Of a DNA stretch of 64,000 nucleotides, positions 10,370 to 24,000 are shown piece after piece (within the stretch, counting starts at the first letter, position 1; each line of letters opens with the position of its first letter). This DNA comes from Macrotrachela quadricornifera (taxonomy: Eukaryota; Rotifera; Eurotatoria; Philodinida; Philodinidae): assembly GCA_022393335.1 (NCBI GenBank), contig JAJEKB010001194.1:586007-650006 (forward strand), in the 5' to 3' direction. The notes below the pieces were generated by a model. The model had not been told where the DNA came from. It did no database searches and worked only from the letters and a program-made list of their open reading frames with translations. A program made the position numbers and the translations under genes.

Positions 10370-10960
10370 AGATGTCCAAGCCGTTTAGACCACATCTGTT
10401 GAGTATAAATAAATTTTAATGAGGTATGAAAAGCTTAAAAATGATTCGTTCTTCCGCGTTTTTGCTCTCCAGATATCGGATTTTTCAGAAATTTTCCTCA
10501 AAGAATCCTATATTCGTAGTAAAATCGTATTAAGAAATTTTGACTTGAGACATTGCCCATATCAACCTCTTAAGTAGGGTGAGATATACACAAAATTTCA
10601 GAATTATTTATCGTAGCTTTTAAGAGATGTGCATTTTCTAAAGTATAACGTCTTTTCTACAATATGTGTCGAAATGAACCTATATTGTGGGAAATGTATA
10701 TCTCCTAAAGGTTATGTGAAATAATTCTGAAATTTTGTGTAAAACCTATGCTATTTGAGAAGGTAATATACGGAATGTCTCAAATCAGAATTCGGTAATA
10801 TGATTTTGCTATAAATGTAAAATTCTTTGGGAATACTCCTTAAAAAATCGATATCTGGGAAACAAAAATACGAAGACGTGAATACTCATTAGGCTTTTCA
10901 TACCTGAATGGAGTTTACTTATGGCCAAAAGATGCGATCCAAACTGTTTGAACACTTCGA
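10370..10960. repeat. Second, older inverted repeat IR2
   Basis: Two arms of about 290 bp meet almost without spacer near 10,660. Clear anchors are ACACAAAATTTCAGAATTAT (about 10,577) against ATAATTCTGAAATTTTGTGT (about 10,722), TGAGGTATGAAAAGC against GCTTTTCATACCTGA, and CCAGATATCG against CGATATCTGG. Divergence is much higher than in IR1 (roughly 70% identity by eye). It sits only about 25 bp from IR1 but does not look like the same family. Confidence 0.68.
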
Positions 10961-12041
10961 TGTGTTTTCTCGTTAGTGAAGACAGTCATTGTTCATGACA
11001 CATGCTATGCCATCTATTATAAGGCACTATTATTGATTTGTATGAAATATATGATTGCATTTATAATTCTAGGATCCAATAAAGACAATAAAGATGTGGG
11101 ATTTTTATATACTAGAGATAATACTAAATGTATGGCAATATCAAATTTGAAAGCATAAGGCATCAATCAAATGAACATCGTACATCTTACGAATTAAGTG
11201 TAATTAAAAAAAATATGATGTTTAATAATTTTCGACCACAATTGATTTTGTAATCTAAAATCTAATTCTTTTTCTGTAAGAAATATTGGTTCTCAAAGAG
11301 ATGAATAATGATTTTATGCTTAATTCTAAATTAATATTAATGGTTTATTCTGTCGTATAGATGCATAATGAATAACAATCATTATTTTCACGTCAAAAAT
11401 AATAAATATAAACTTCAATCTTATGATAGTATAGTGTGATAAAAGTGTTGAAGTCATCAAATTGTCCTATTTTAGTATAATTTGAGACTATTGTGAGTTA
11501 ATGACGTTCTTTCACACTATGATGCTTGAAGCAGAATAATATATTTTTCTTGACAGCTAATTTCTTAATGTCAATCGTTAATGAGTTTAAAATGTAATTT
11601 GTGTGTAACATATACAAACAATATTTTCTTTTAGTCAATAAACCCACATACTGCAGACAGTCTGTTGGTTTCCAAATGCAATATATGTGCATGTTATTAA
11701 ATAGTTTTTGAAAAGGTTATTGAGTATACATTTGTCTGATATTATAATTATCTTCTATCTGTTAAACATAATGATCCTATGATATAAGTCTTGAACGAGA
11801 AAAATGATTTTTTCTTCTATAAATACTTTTATTAGAATACATGCTCAAGTTCAATATTTACATAATGTAGTCTAATTTGACAACTTACAACAGTTTGAAT
11901 ATGTTGATAATATTTATTAGAAAAATGATTAAGTACTTAAAAGCATTCAATATAACAAAATTGTACTTCATGCACGTTTTTCAGTATTTCTTTTTCTATT
12001 GCGTTTTTCATTCTACGTCATTTCTTTGTTTTTATAATTGA
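10961..12041. other. Intergenic, no gene seen
   Basis: AT-rich flank between IR2 and the secreted PAN-like gene. No supported exon; short ORFs at 10,976 and 11,498 look like chance. Confidence 0.5.
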
Positions 12042-13485
12042 GTGATGACGTTCTTACAAAGTATCTGTGTTGTCTTTGCGATCACCATTGGTTTTTTAAA
12101 GCCCGATATGTCATCCATTATCAATTTATACAGTGCAGGGACTGATTTTATTCCAGTAAATCCACACGAATGGCTGGGTGATTATTCATTAGAACAAACC
12201 CATTTGGGTTGTTCCTTTTTATGTCATCAAGATCCACAATGTCGCACTTTCGTAATCGATCCACCAATATGCCGTTTATATGAAGGTTCTCGTAACAGTG
12301 GACAAATTGTTTCTGCAATGTCAGCAAGCAGTAAAGTTGGTGAAATAATCTATGATAATATTAATTTAACATCAGCATACAATCAAACATGTGATCATTG
12401 CTATCCAGATAGATATCTTGTATGCAAAAATGATCGATGCCAATGTCCACCAAATACATTTTGGAATGATAAAGATCAGTGTATGAATCAGCAATTTGTT
12501 GATTCATCATTATCATGTGAAAAAGATAGCTGGTGCCGCCAAGACATCAATATAACCTGCTATTGTAAAAAATGTCAATGTCCATTAGGAAATTTCTGGG
12601 AGAATAAGATGTGCATTCCTCAATTCTTGGAAGGTGCATCTTGCAACATAAGTAATCAATGTCGAAACGATCTACAATTAGTTTGTTCAAGAATAAATAA
12701 AACATGCATAGGTATGTTTGAAAATTTTTATTAGAACTGATTTTGGTACACATGTTTTGATTGATGCATAAATTCTCTATTCAAACTAAGAGTTGGATAA
12801 GAATCCTTATTCTATCAATAGTTCATAGAATCAATATAGGTTACTTTTAATGTATCCATTGTACATTCTTTTACTATGCCACTTTTCGAAAAATTAAGTG
12901 CCGTTTTTGTCTTGAATAATAAATAGATTATGATTTTTCGTATACAGATCATTGATAAACTTTTTAAGTGATGTTTAATTTAATTTTTGCTCATTTTAAC
13001 TTTAGCAGAAGATAAGTTTTCATTTAGGTTTATCTTCACAAAGAATTAATGTTATAGATGCAATTATTCCAGTCAAATTTGCATATCTTCGTGAAACACT
13101 TGTTGCAAGTGGTGAGGAATGGTGGACAGCATTCGATGGTAATATGTATTCTGGATGGAATTCTTATATGGGTGGTGAACCTAATCTGATGTTTGTAACA
13201 TTTGATGATGAATATCTGTTGACTTCGATGCAACTTACGGTCTACGGTGATCAAGTGCATGATCCAAAAATAATTGAGCTCTATTTAGATGAAAATGCAA
13301 CATGTCTTGTGGCAAATTTTTCATTTCCTTTAGCACCTGAAACTTTTTACACCTATACAGCTTCATCCTTGTCTAATCTTAGCATGCCAATTGTAACCAA
13401 GTATCTGTTAATAAATATTCCTGAACGTCAAACAAATTGGCAAACTTATTTATGTGAATTACCATTCTATGGAATACCTTATTAA
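12042..13485 (+). CDS. Secreted cysteine-rich PAN/EB-like protein
   Basis: Two exons (12042-12711 and 13028-13485) across a 316-nt phase-1 intron give about 375 aa. A hydrophobic N-terminus (FLQSICVVFAITIGFL) is a likely signal peptide. Residues about 40-95 look like a PAN/apple module: LGCSFLCHQDPQCRTFVIDP followed by CRLYEGSRNSG. Next come three short Cys-rich EB-like repeats with the pattern C....CQCP.N.FW / CQCPLGNFWE. The second exon encodes a beta-rich domain with EEWWTAFDGNMYSGWNSYMG, NLMFVTFDDEY and aromatic turns, suggesting a discoidin/galactose-binding-like sandwich. Several N-glycosylation sites (NLT, NQT, NIT, NKT, NAT) fit an extracellular protein. Function is unknown; I infer a secreted binding protein. 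Confidence 0.8.
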
Positions 13486-15345
13486 ACAATCTTAATAATT
13501 CTCAAAATGACTGCTTTTAAAACATTCGAAATGAAACATAAAATAGTTGTTTTTAATGGCTGTCTTTATATAATCAATAAATAATTCAAATAAATGAATA
13601 ATATATTAATCAATAGTGTGTGTGACATAGTGACACGTGATCGCAAAATAATTGTAAATCAATTTGAAAATTTTACAGTAGTGATTTATTCATTAATGGG
13701 TTGAATCAAAAATGTTTCTGAAAAAATAGTTAGATTAAAGGATGTTTCAATTGGCAATCATTAGTTTGAAGCTAAGTCGTAAGAAAAAAAACCATAATTT
13801 CACTATCACTAAATAGATTAAAAAAAGTTTAGCTAGAAAAAAAATAATTTCCCAGCTTTCATTTTAATTGTTTTGTGTTACCAAAAATATAAAATTTTGT
13901 AAAAGAAATTTACATAAGACCTAATTTTTCTTATGTAGTGAGTACAATTTGCATATACAAAGCAATCAATATGAGATGCTTTCGAATTTTTCCATTCATG
14001 TCAATAGAATTCTACTAATTTCCTTGAAATACTTCAATTTCTTCATACGATTGAATTCCTCGATCTCTTACAACTCTTTGATCCTCTTAAATTTCAGGAA
14101 TTCTATAGGATTCCCCGTTTCTAGATAGTGAGTATATTTCATTCAGTTGTATTCTTTATTGCAATACTCTCGATAACAGAGCAACATTCAAAACGATGAT
14201 TAATGTTACAAGGAAGACTTTACTAAAAATAATAATACGAAGTATTAAAATATTATAACTTTGAGTCAATAGTGGCACACTTCCATAGATTTATTTAGTG
14301 CTAGATGGTATTCAAGTCTCATTTGAATATGAAATGCGGAGCGAAGCTCGATATTTCGATACACAAGCAATCGAAAAATCGTCAAATCAATGCGTTAATA
14401 ATTATATATGAAACCATCTTTTAAAGCCCACTAACGTCCAAAAAAAATTAAGTTTATTCAAATTTATTGATTTTGTCATTTATAGGACGTTAGATACAGA
14501 AAAATATTTGCTATCGAATGCAGTATAGTTTTCTGATTTTACGATGAATTTTAAGAGAGGGTTCATAAGAAAACCGACCTTTTTTCAGAAGGCTGGTACC
14601 TTTCAATTTCTTTTCTTTCTATGCTAGATCTATGGAGCATGTTATGAAACTAAGAAAGCCAAAATATCTCGTTTTAAACATGTTCTCTTGAGGAGATTCA
14701 GGTCAAACAAGTTGCACTTCTGTGGATAAATATGCATTTTTAGCTATTTGTAGTCATTTTTAGTGTTTAATCGCATTTTTTTGATTATAAGTTCGACAAA
14801 GTTGGTTTACGTACCATTCACTAGAGGAAGTGAAAGCCTACAAATAGTGTTATTTTGAACCGATTTGATACTATACTTGACTCACCAGGTTTAAAGTCTT
14901 TGAAAATGATGGAACCCTTAGTATGGCCATTTTTCAAGTATCTCGCATAATTTGACATGTTATTTTAGAGACTCTACGACGTTTTTTTTGTTTGCTATAC
15001 GCACGAATCAATTTTAAATCGAATGATATATAAAATATTAAATGATAATTATCAGAACAGGCCGAAACAGGCCTCCAAATGTGACGATGTATGATATAGA
15101 AAAAGTAACATGTTTATAAAATAGGTACAGTTTTTTGCTGGAAAGCTTTATTTTACCAAAAATATATAACAAATTCATGTTCAGCAATACAAACTGACTT
15201 GAATTTCATGTTGAAACAGAGATTCTCGGTCAAATTTAAATGTATTGATTATGAATATCTAGCATGTGTTCGTCAGATACATTCTGCAGTTTTTTGTCAC
15301 GTATTTTGATAATTTTTGCACAGGAAAATTAGAAATTGATTCAAA
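13486..15345. other. Intergenic, no gene seen
   Basis: AT-rich, no supported exons. A small palindrome with arms CTAACGTCC (about 14,432) and GGACGTTAG (about 14,486) is the only local structure noted. Confidence 0.45.
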
Positions 15346-15720
15346 ATTAATAACATATTCAGAATCAGCATAAAAGCTGAATGTATTAGTAAGTATTTTG
15401 AATTTTTTTGAGTGGTTTTGTTTTTTATCGAAAAATTTACCGTAGTCTTATTCAGAGGTTTATTGGAGGAATTGACTTTTGACAAAACTCTGTTTTTATG
15501 AGTCCGAAACCTTCTATTTTGTGTCTCAGTAGCATTTTAAAGCCTTAGAATTTTGTTTCGAGTGTTAAAATATTCTATTAAATATATTGATTTTTACTAA
15601 AAAATTCCTGAGGGGGACCACAATAAATTTTTCGATACAGAATAAAGTCGTCAAAAAAATTCAGAATACTTACTAATACACTCAGCTTTTTATGTTGATT
15701 CCGAATGTATTACTAGCATG
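15346..15720. repeat. Inverted repeat IR4
   Basis: Left arm about 15,346-15,450 and right arm about 15,610-15,720 are reverse complements with mismatches. The left arm contains CAGAATCAGCATAAAAGCTG and AGTAAGTATTTTGAATTTTT. The right arm contains AAAAATTCAGAATACTTACT and CAGCTTTTTATGTTGATTCC. The loop is about 160 bp. No coding sequence. Probably a miniature or decayed DNA transposon. Confidence 0.65.
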
Positions 15721-18046
15721 CTGGCTATTCCTATGAGAAAAACATAGTACTTGCCCTATGTCCACTTTTTATTTTCTCGTTGATTATATAATATATTATT
15801 TTACCAGTGTATTACGTTTACATATTACAAAAATAAGTTTTAAATATATCTTCAATGTTTTTTTTATGCAACATATAATTCAATTGTCTCCCTTAGATCA
15901 GGCCCTTCTTTTATTTTCATTTACATTAGTAAAGAAGAAAAGTTTGTTTTATATTGAAACGTTTTTTGTAATAAAAACATCTGAAATTGAGCACTCACTT
16001 TTTTTCTCAAATAAAAGCAAAGTGCTATGTTTTTTAGGATTTTATTATGTTTAGTGCATCATACTTTGTTCAACCTAGAATATCGTACCGATACGTTCCA
16101 AGAATTCTAACGCAGTCAGCTAGTTGCATCTAGCAAGTTCTAGCTCCAAATATCATATGATGCACTGGACAGTCAACGTGTTAATAATAGTACTGAAAAT
16201 TTTGAAAGCGTCTTTAAATTTATTACATATAGAAACGCGATAGTATTAATTTAAAAAATTTTAAAATGGATAATAATAAATTATATGTTCCACTATATAT
16301 GATGCGAAAAAAACAAAAATTGCAAGAATGACGCTTACATATTGTATACATACAAGAAAAGTAAGATTATCAAATGTAATAGACGTAAGATTTTCCAATC
16401 ATTATAACTTTTTCATATCATATCCGTAAACATTTGTATCCTTTTATTCAGGATAGTTGATATTCCGAAATGAAATCAATCTAGTTTTATTTTGTAGTCT
16501 ACATAAATAAAAATAGCTTACTGAAAATGGCTATAATTGTATCACGAACATATCATTTTGTTATAAAGTACTGTATACATTTTCAATACATTACATATTT
16601 CTATTTATTTTCTCAAACAAAGGTTTCGATATATATTCTTCACCAATACAAAACTCTCAGTAACATTTTTATTGAAACGACTTAAATGAATCTTCTAGTA
16701 TAAATCTATAGATATGAGCGCAATTCGCCATTGATTTTATTTTAAGTTACACGACTACATAATTTATATATTGATGTTCAACAGAATACAGTGTACCAGC
16801 TATCTGTAACTCATACAGATTATTACTACATTTTGAATTTTTTCTCATGTTACATAATCATTGGAATTCTGAGATTATTATAGTATATCTTTAGATTTGT
16901 ATACCTCTTTAATTAATCACATAATAGTTTTATTGAACCTTTTCGAAGGAAGGATACTTTCGATTTGAATAAATAGTGCAATGTCTATAAGATTTGCAAA
17001 AGTTACATATTTAGATAATATATTAAGCGTATTATATGAAAGAAACAATTACAATAAACAATATCATTTGTATGGTGCAGCAATAACTGATAAACATTTT
17101 TGCTCTATATTTTAAATCTTTTCAAATGCAGAGAAAAATTTAATAGAATATCACTTGTACTTTATAAAAGTTTATCTACATCAATGAATCAATATATTGA
17201 GGACATTAGAAAAATATAGTTACATTTGCATTATAGCTTGATTTTAAACTTCCTTTATATTATCTATATATTCTAATAAGGTCTAGTTAAAAAATTTCTC
17301 TTTCTGATTAATTTAAGTAAAAATCATAGAGAAATACGATATAATCGTTATCCTGTCAACATATTGTTTGAGCACTTGAATGATTAATATTCTAAAATAT
17401 ATATTAATATTGAAAGGATATCTCCATTGTCGACAGCAATTGAGATAAGATGAAAGAATAATATTAACATTTAGACTCATAATATGATAAAGAACAAAGA
17501 TTCAAAGCATAAACATATGCCACAGATAAGAATTAATCAGTATCTAACACAGCAGGAGAAGAGAAATGTAATTATAAATATTTAAAAAAATTTAATAAAT
17601 TAATTTATTTAAGGTTTTGTTGCATTCCTTATTATTCTGCAATATTTTTACATCCAAATTTTTATAATAAACGATGGTACAAATAGTAAAAAGTATTCAT
17701 TTGATACTGCTGTCAAATTTAAAAAAGAGAAACAATAAAAATATCAAAATTAAATCATCATCCAGTTACTGAAAATAAAATTGTGAAAAACTAAAATATA
17801 CATAACAAAGTAACAGGCAAACTATTGTTATTGAAAGGTAATAAAAAAAAAACAAACAAACAAAAAATTCACAAATCTCATACATATATATGTATTGTTC
17901 AAAAAGCTATACACTGGGCTTTATTGTCAATATAGTCACCGTTATCAAAAGCACATATATAAAAAAAAAAACAAGATGACTAGTGGAATGAGGAATTGTC
18001 GAAGGAGTAAATAAATAAACAAGTTTTAATATAATATAAACTAAAA
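15721..18046. other. Intergenic, no gene seen
   Basis: About 2.3 kb downstream of the GPCR gene. AT-rich with no supported exons. A 10-bp inverted pair (AGTGCATCAT at about 16,053 and ATGATGCACT at about 16,157) is present. Confidence 0.45.
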
Positions 18047-21000
18047 TCAAGAATGATTTTCATGTAATGTAATTATTGGTTTTTTTACAGTTGATAATTC
18101 AATTGGTGTATCATCTTGATCATAAAGTAATGAACTCATTTCAACAATTGTTGCTCGATTAGGAATACCATTTGATACAAGATATTCAAGTTCATTAAAT
18201 GCTTCTAATGTTGGACGTTGATTTGCTAATGTTTGCATTTCAAATGTATCAGTACTTTCGCTTTTTTTTGCTTTATGAGTCATTTTAGGTAAAACTGCAT
18301 CATAAGAAAAATAACCATTACGATTTAATTGATTTGAATATGGTGTAACACTTGCTTGTCGTGATTGTGCTTGTGGTGTAAATTTAGTATTCATTGAATA
18401 AGTAGATTTACTAATAGATGTACGAATTTTATTACCGAATAATAATGAAAAACATTTACAATTATTGTAATGAAGAATTTCAAAGAAAGCATTTCGAAAT
18501 TCTCTAAATAAATAAATAATATTACATGATAAAAATGTTCATAGAAATGAAATTGAATATTATAAGAAGATTTATGAAATTTGATAGAATTATGAAATTC
18601 TATATATAGATATGAATTTACGATATTTAGATATTTTACTAGGTCAAAGTGTTTTTATATTGCACAAATCATTATCTTATATTTCATAATTAATGTTTTT
18701 GATGAACAAAAATTGTACTGTTAAAGAAATATTTCTTTTTAAATACTATTAACTTTGTAAATATATATTATTCATTTTATTGGATGTTAAAAAAAACCGA
18801 GAAAAAAAAATTTTTTTTATAGGATAGAAAAGCTCTTGTAAACATTTTTTTTTCATTATTAGATAGTTATATTGATTGAAGAAGAAAAGAAGTTTTATTG
18901 AATTTTTTATGTCATTTCTGCCGTGAAATTTCTTTTATCGAAATACACGATCAATAATTAAATTATAAATATTAATAAGATGTTTTTTATAATCATATTG
19001 GAACAAATATCATATTGATTTATATGTGTGAATCAATTATATGATAAAACGAGAATTTTTTTTGTATATACAATTTAAATGTAAATTTTTCGAAAAATTG
19101 ATATGACATGAAGCAAAAAAAAGTCATCTAAGGATGAATTTGTTTTTCTGTTTAAGATTAATTCCGAATGTATCTTTTTGTTTTTGGTGACTATAAAGTA
19201 GAAGGGAGATTAATTCATATATTAAGCATCATTTTTTCCAATTCCCATAACACAATATGCCAAAAAGTTCAAGTTTTTGAATAATTCATATAGAAATATG
19301 ATAAAGATTCATCATGGAAATAAGTTTTTTTCTCTTTCTATGAGATTTCGAAATTGACATGAAAGACAAGAAAAACACATTCTAATGTACATATCTGCTT
19401 TAATAATAATTCAATATCTATAAATGATTATCTTAATCAAGAAAATATTTATTCTTATGATGCTTGGAAAACTAAACGTCATTCATTAATCATAACCTTT
19501 TTTTTTTCATCAAATAATTCATTATTATCATCCAACGGATGAATTGACATTTTCTTTTTTTTTCTTTGCAAAAAATCTATTTCTTATCTCGAATATTAAT
19601 TGATACGAATTTATGACATACAACAAGAAACTCCGATAAGTTTTATAGCATCGACGTCATTAAAATCTCAATGTATTAGTTATTAGCATACAATAGATTC
19701 TTCTTTCCATGTCGTATACTCTTTTCTTTTCAATTCTTTCCGAAATAAAGAACGAACGGATATATTTTCTTTCGGATAATTACTCAGTTTAATAAGAAAT
19801 AAAGTACAATAACTTACTTATTTGAAAATGCATAAATTACTGGATTACAAAACGAATTTGCATAACCTAAATACATTGATAAATATTTTTCTAAATAAAA
19901 AAAACAAAAAAAAACCTACCAATCCATGTTATATAACGTTCTAAAGATGGATTTACACATACATAATCACAATAAGCAAATCGAAGATACATAATAAAAA
20001 ACGGTAACCAACAAGCAACAAATACACCAACAACAATACCTTAAAATATAAATAATTTTATTACATTTTCTTTAATTTTTTGGTCTTGTTCGTACCCAAC
20101 GTTCTTATAGCTTTAATATTTTTTTTCCATTTAGAACTTTCTAATACAAATTTTTCATTACTATGTAAACGTTTAATAATACTTTCAAGTTTTTGTAATT
20201 CATGTGAATGTTTTCGTGCTGTTATAAATATTCGACCATAAAGAAAAAGTATTATTATAAGTGGAATATAAAATGATGTTGATGATGATATTATCGAATA
20301 AATACGATTTGGTCTCATACCACATTCAGTCGAATTAGATGAATCACCAGTAGTTTTTGATTGACTATAAACACCTAATAAAACTGGACCATAAGAAAGA
20401 AGAACACTAATCAACCATATACAACCGATTATAATAAATATTGTTCGTTTAGTCATTTTTTGTTTATATTTAAGTGGATTTTCGATAGCAACATATCGAT
20501 CAAAACTGACAGCAACTGAAATATGAGATAAGGAAATTATCTAAGTAGTCAAAATCAATTTTTCTAATAAATCAAAAAAAAAATAATTATATAAAAATTT
20601 TTTATACAACACCTACCAAGATGTAAAATAGATGCTGTACAAAACGTTATATCATTTGCTACCCAAACATTACAAAAAACTCTTCCAAATATCCATTTTT
20701 GTTTTATTTCATATATAAATCCTGGTATCATAACTGTTGTTGTAACAAGTAAATCAGCAATTGCAAGTGACATAAGTATAAAATTTGTTGGATGACGTAA
20801 ACGTTGAACACGACATATTGCCGTGACAACAATGACATTTCCAATAATACTTAATAGAATGATGATTGAATAAGTCTTTATTAGAAAAAGACGATAGGAA
20901 AAAAAATTCAATATTCAAAAATAAAAGAAAATTTTTTTTTCTTCACTTACTATAATTCCAATAATAAGTTCTCCAGTACGTGAAGTTTGGATTGTATTTG

Positions 21001-21076
21001 ATAAATTATCAATAAGAAATATATTTTGTCTAGATGTTATATTATTACTATCGTCTGTTTGATTGATATTCATCAT
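18047..21076 (-). CDS. Aminergic-type rhodopsin-family GPCR
   Basis: Six exons (21076-20951, 20875-20617, 20515-20096, 20039-19920, 19866-19818, 18503-18047) all keep phase and give about 476 aa. TM1 has GNVIVVTAI. TM2 has LAIADLLV. TM3 has NVWVANDITFCTASILHL with the amine-binding Asp, followed by FDRYVAIENPLKY (a DRY motif). TM5 carries serines before FYIPL. TM6 has VACWLPFFI. TM7 has NSFCNPVIYAFSN (NPxxY). Glycosylation sites lie in the N-terminus. These mark a biogenic-amine receptor (dopamine, octopamine/tyramine, serotonin or adrenergic type). The TM3 Asp and TM5 serines favour a catechol- or phenolamine. The ligand cannot be fixed by eye. Intracellular loop 3 is short (about 45 aa). 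The intron before the last exon is about 1.3 kb. Confidence 0.9.
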
Positions 21077-24000
21077 GAACTATAGACGAGTTTCTTACAC
21101 TATAATGTTAATTTGCAAACCGATAGATATAATCAACAACAAATAAATAAAAAAATACAATGATGGAACTAATGAATGACTCTGATAGATTTGGCTTACT
21201 TCTAATACCATCATCCACTGACAGACATGCAAACTTAGTCAAAAAAAATTATGACTTGTAAATCGAAGACAACTGATATAAGTATCTAAGAAGAGATTGT
21301 TGAATATAAAAAAGAATTCTTATTAAGAAAAAATGTTTTATGCGTGCATCAAAAAGAAAGAGAAATCAAGCATAGCGCCACATACTAATTTCCGTGTCAC
21401 ATCATGACATATAAGATAAAATATGCTCATCTATATCTTGATCAAGCTGTTCATCAAATCTCTTTTTTGAACATCTATGATATTGATAGAATAGATATTT
21501 CAATCATTATTTTAATTTTTAATGTTCTTTATTCTCTATTATTTAATATTAGAGTTTTTCGATATTTTTTACAATAAAATGAAAACAATATAATAGAACC
21601 TACCAATGAAATGGTAGAAATGAGTTTTGTGCTTATTCTTTTGGCGACATACACTAACTGCATGTAGTACAATCGAAAGAAATATGATAGAAATGCGTTC
21701 TATTTTCGAAAGAAAAAAAAAGTTTTTATGTGGTATTAATTCAAGTATGAAATGTGTCTGTTGACATGATTGATCGTTTGTCGTCTATCGAATCTAAAAT
21801 GTGTTCAAGGGAAGACTTTTAGTATGCATTCATCAGGGAAGAGATAGAGAGATTTTTTTTTTTGCTTCCTCTTTTCTTTCTTTTTTTTCTGCCAGCATCT
21901 CGATAAACTGTCGATCGGATTACAACAGTACTGTAGAGAGGAGGAGAAATAAAGAATTGATCTCGTTATCGTTGAATATACAGGTTAGGAAAAATACTAT
22001 ATCAAGTGATTTGATAGATTGAAGTACCAGAATGGTGCCAAGATTCAATTTCAGCCATAACAGTAGATAAATTTAATATAGATTTTATCACGAAATAATA
22101 TACAATTCAAACTCATGCTCATATCCAGAAACATATACAATTAAATCACGACAACTAAAGATTCTATTTTCGGTCAAAATTAATTGCTTCGTCTCTCGCT
22201 CTTTTTTTAATAAATAAACTTTATTCTATATAAATAGAATTAAAAAAGTTTAGCAACTTGTCATTTGTCTCAAGTATTTTCTTTATAATACGTACCACTG
22301 CTATTATATGAATTGTGAACGAGAAATATTGTCATGATTATTTGTAGGAAATATACATTTAAATATAGAGGTTTCAGTTGTTCACAATAATAATAATGAG
22401 ATCAATCGATTGTATATTTTATGAAAAGCAATTTCTGCAACTAATTCATCTTATTGAGTTACTCGTACTGAATTGTCATTAACAACTAGTTTACTATATA
22501 TATAGTATTGTCTCTATTTTCGCGTGTTTAATGTTGGATAAGAAGCAGAAGAGAGAGAGAGAAAGACCGAGAGAAGAAAGAATGTTGTGAATGAAGTAAC
22601 GAGCAAATGAGTAAGAAAAGCTTAGTTCGAGCGAAAATTGGCCACAAAAAAAAACAAAGAAAAAAAATAGAGAATGACGACGCAAGAAAGAACGAGCAAT
22701 GAAAAAAAATCGTCAAACGTATGCCATTCATAATTACAATATTCTTTACATATATTGAATTTTGTGTAGGAAGCCCTTACTATATATATAAAATTAACGA
22801 TTGTCTTATTGTTGTTGTACTGTTTTTATCTGTACAATTGGATATGAATCTGACGTATATATATTTAATAAACAAAAACAATTATCGATCAAAATAAAAA
22901 AAAATATACTTGTTTGTTACTATAGTATAAAAAATGATGAATATGTCTAGGAATAGTAAATCAATATGATCATGATTTGTATTTGTTTAGTTGTATGAAC
23001 TTATATCAAAGTCTATATTTAGAATTAATATAACCTTACACAAATGAAGACTATTATGTACGACTTTCTTATTTTTCTTTTTCTTGTATTTTTTGTTAAT
23101 ATATATGTTTATGTAAAAAATGTCTATTCGACATGATGTTTATCAAAATCAATCATTATTCAATTCGATCACATTTGACAAAGAGATTTTCCTTGATTTC
23201 ATTTCCATTTTTCAATATTGTGTATTGATGTCTTTGTCAAAAGAGAGAACGAAAGAAACAAAGAAAGAAAGAAAGAAAAAAAAGAATATCTATTAATAAG
23301 ATATTTTATATATGTTTCTGGTCTCACCTATGCGAATAAGTTTATCGTAAATAAAAAAGTTATATATTGAAATTAAATCTAAACAATTTAAAATCAAGTT
23401 TGAATGTGAAATTTGCGTCGAGCTAATTTCATATTTTTGAAGTATTCATAATCGTCATAAGATCGTTCTTCTTACCTTGTTTTCAATGTTATTGGTATTA
23501 CTTTATTATCATTTTTCATTTTGTTCTATTCTCTCTAATGCTTCTGTCTTTTTTTGTTACCTTAGGTTGTTTACATGAACCCATGCAATAAAGAAATGAA
23601 CAAGAGTTTTCTTTCTTCTTCCATCATTTTCTCAATATTTGACTTCTTTTCTCTTTCCTAAAAAAACCTAGTAAATGCGCTAAGACAATAGACGTTGAGA
23701 AAAAAACAAATTGGTGTTAACTGATTTTTAGTCATCATCATCATCATCTTCATCAGTATCGATGACATTAATAACAGGAAGATTTTTTTGCCTTCTCTTC
23801 TTTTTATTTCTTTATTTCTTTCTAGGCATATATTAGAAAAGCAGATTAAATAAAGAATAGATATAAACTACTTAACAGATAAAATACTAAATGATCAATA
23901 CATTAGTATCGATAAAAAGCAATCTTTATTTAAATAAATTATATATATAAAACTCGACTTATTTTTATGTATCCAATAGGGTTCAATTAATTTACCTACT

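Noticed and set aside
22494..22731. Overlapping minus ORFs rich in Phe/Leu/Ser
   Set aside because: They read a GA-rich simple-sequence tract in antisense; no coding support.
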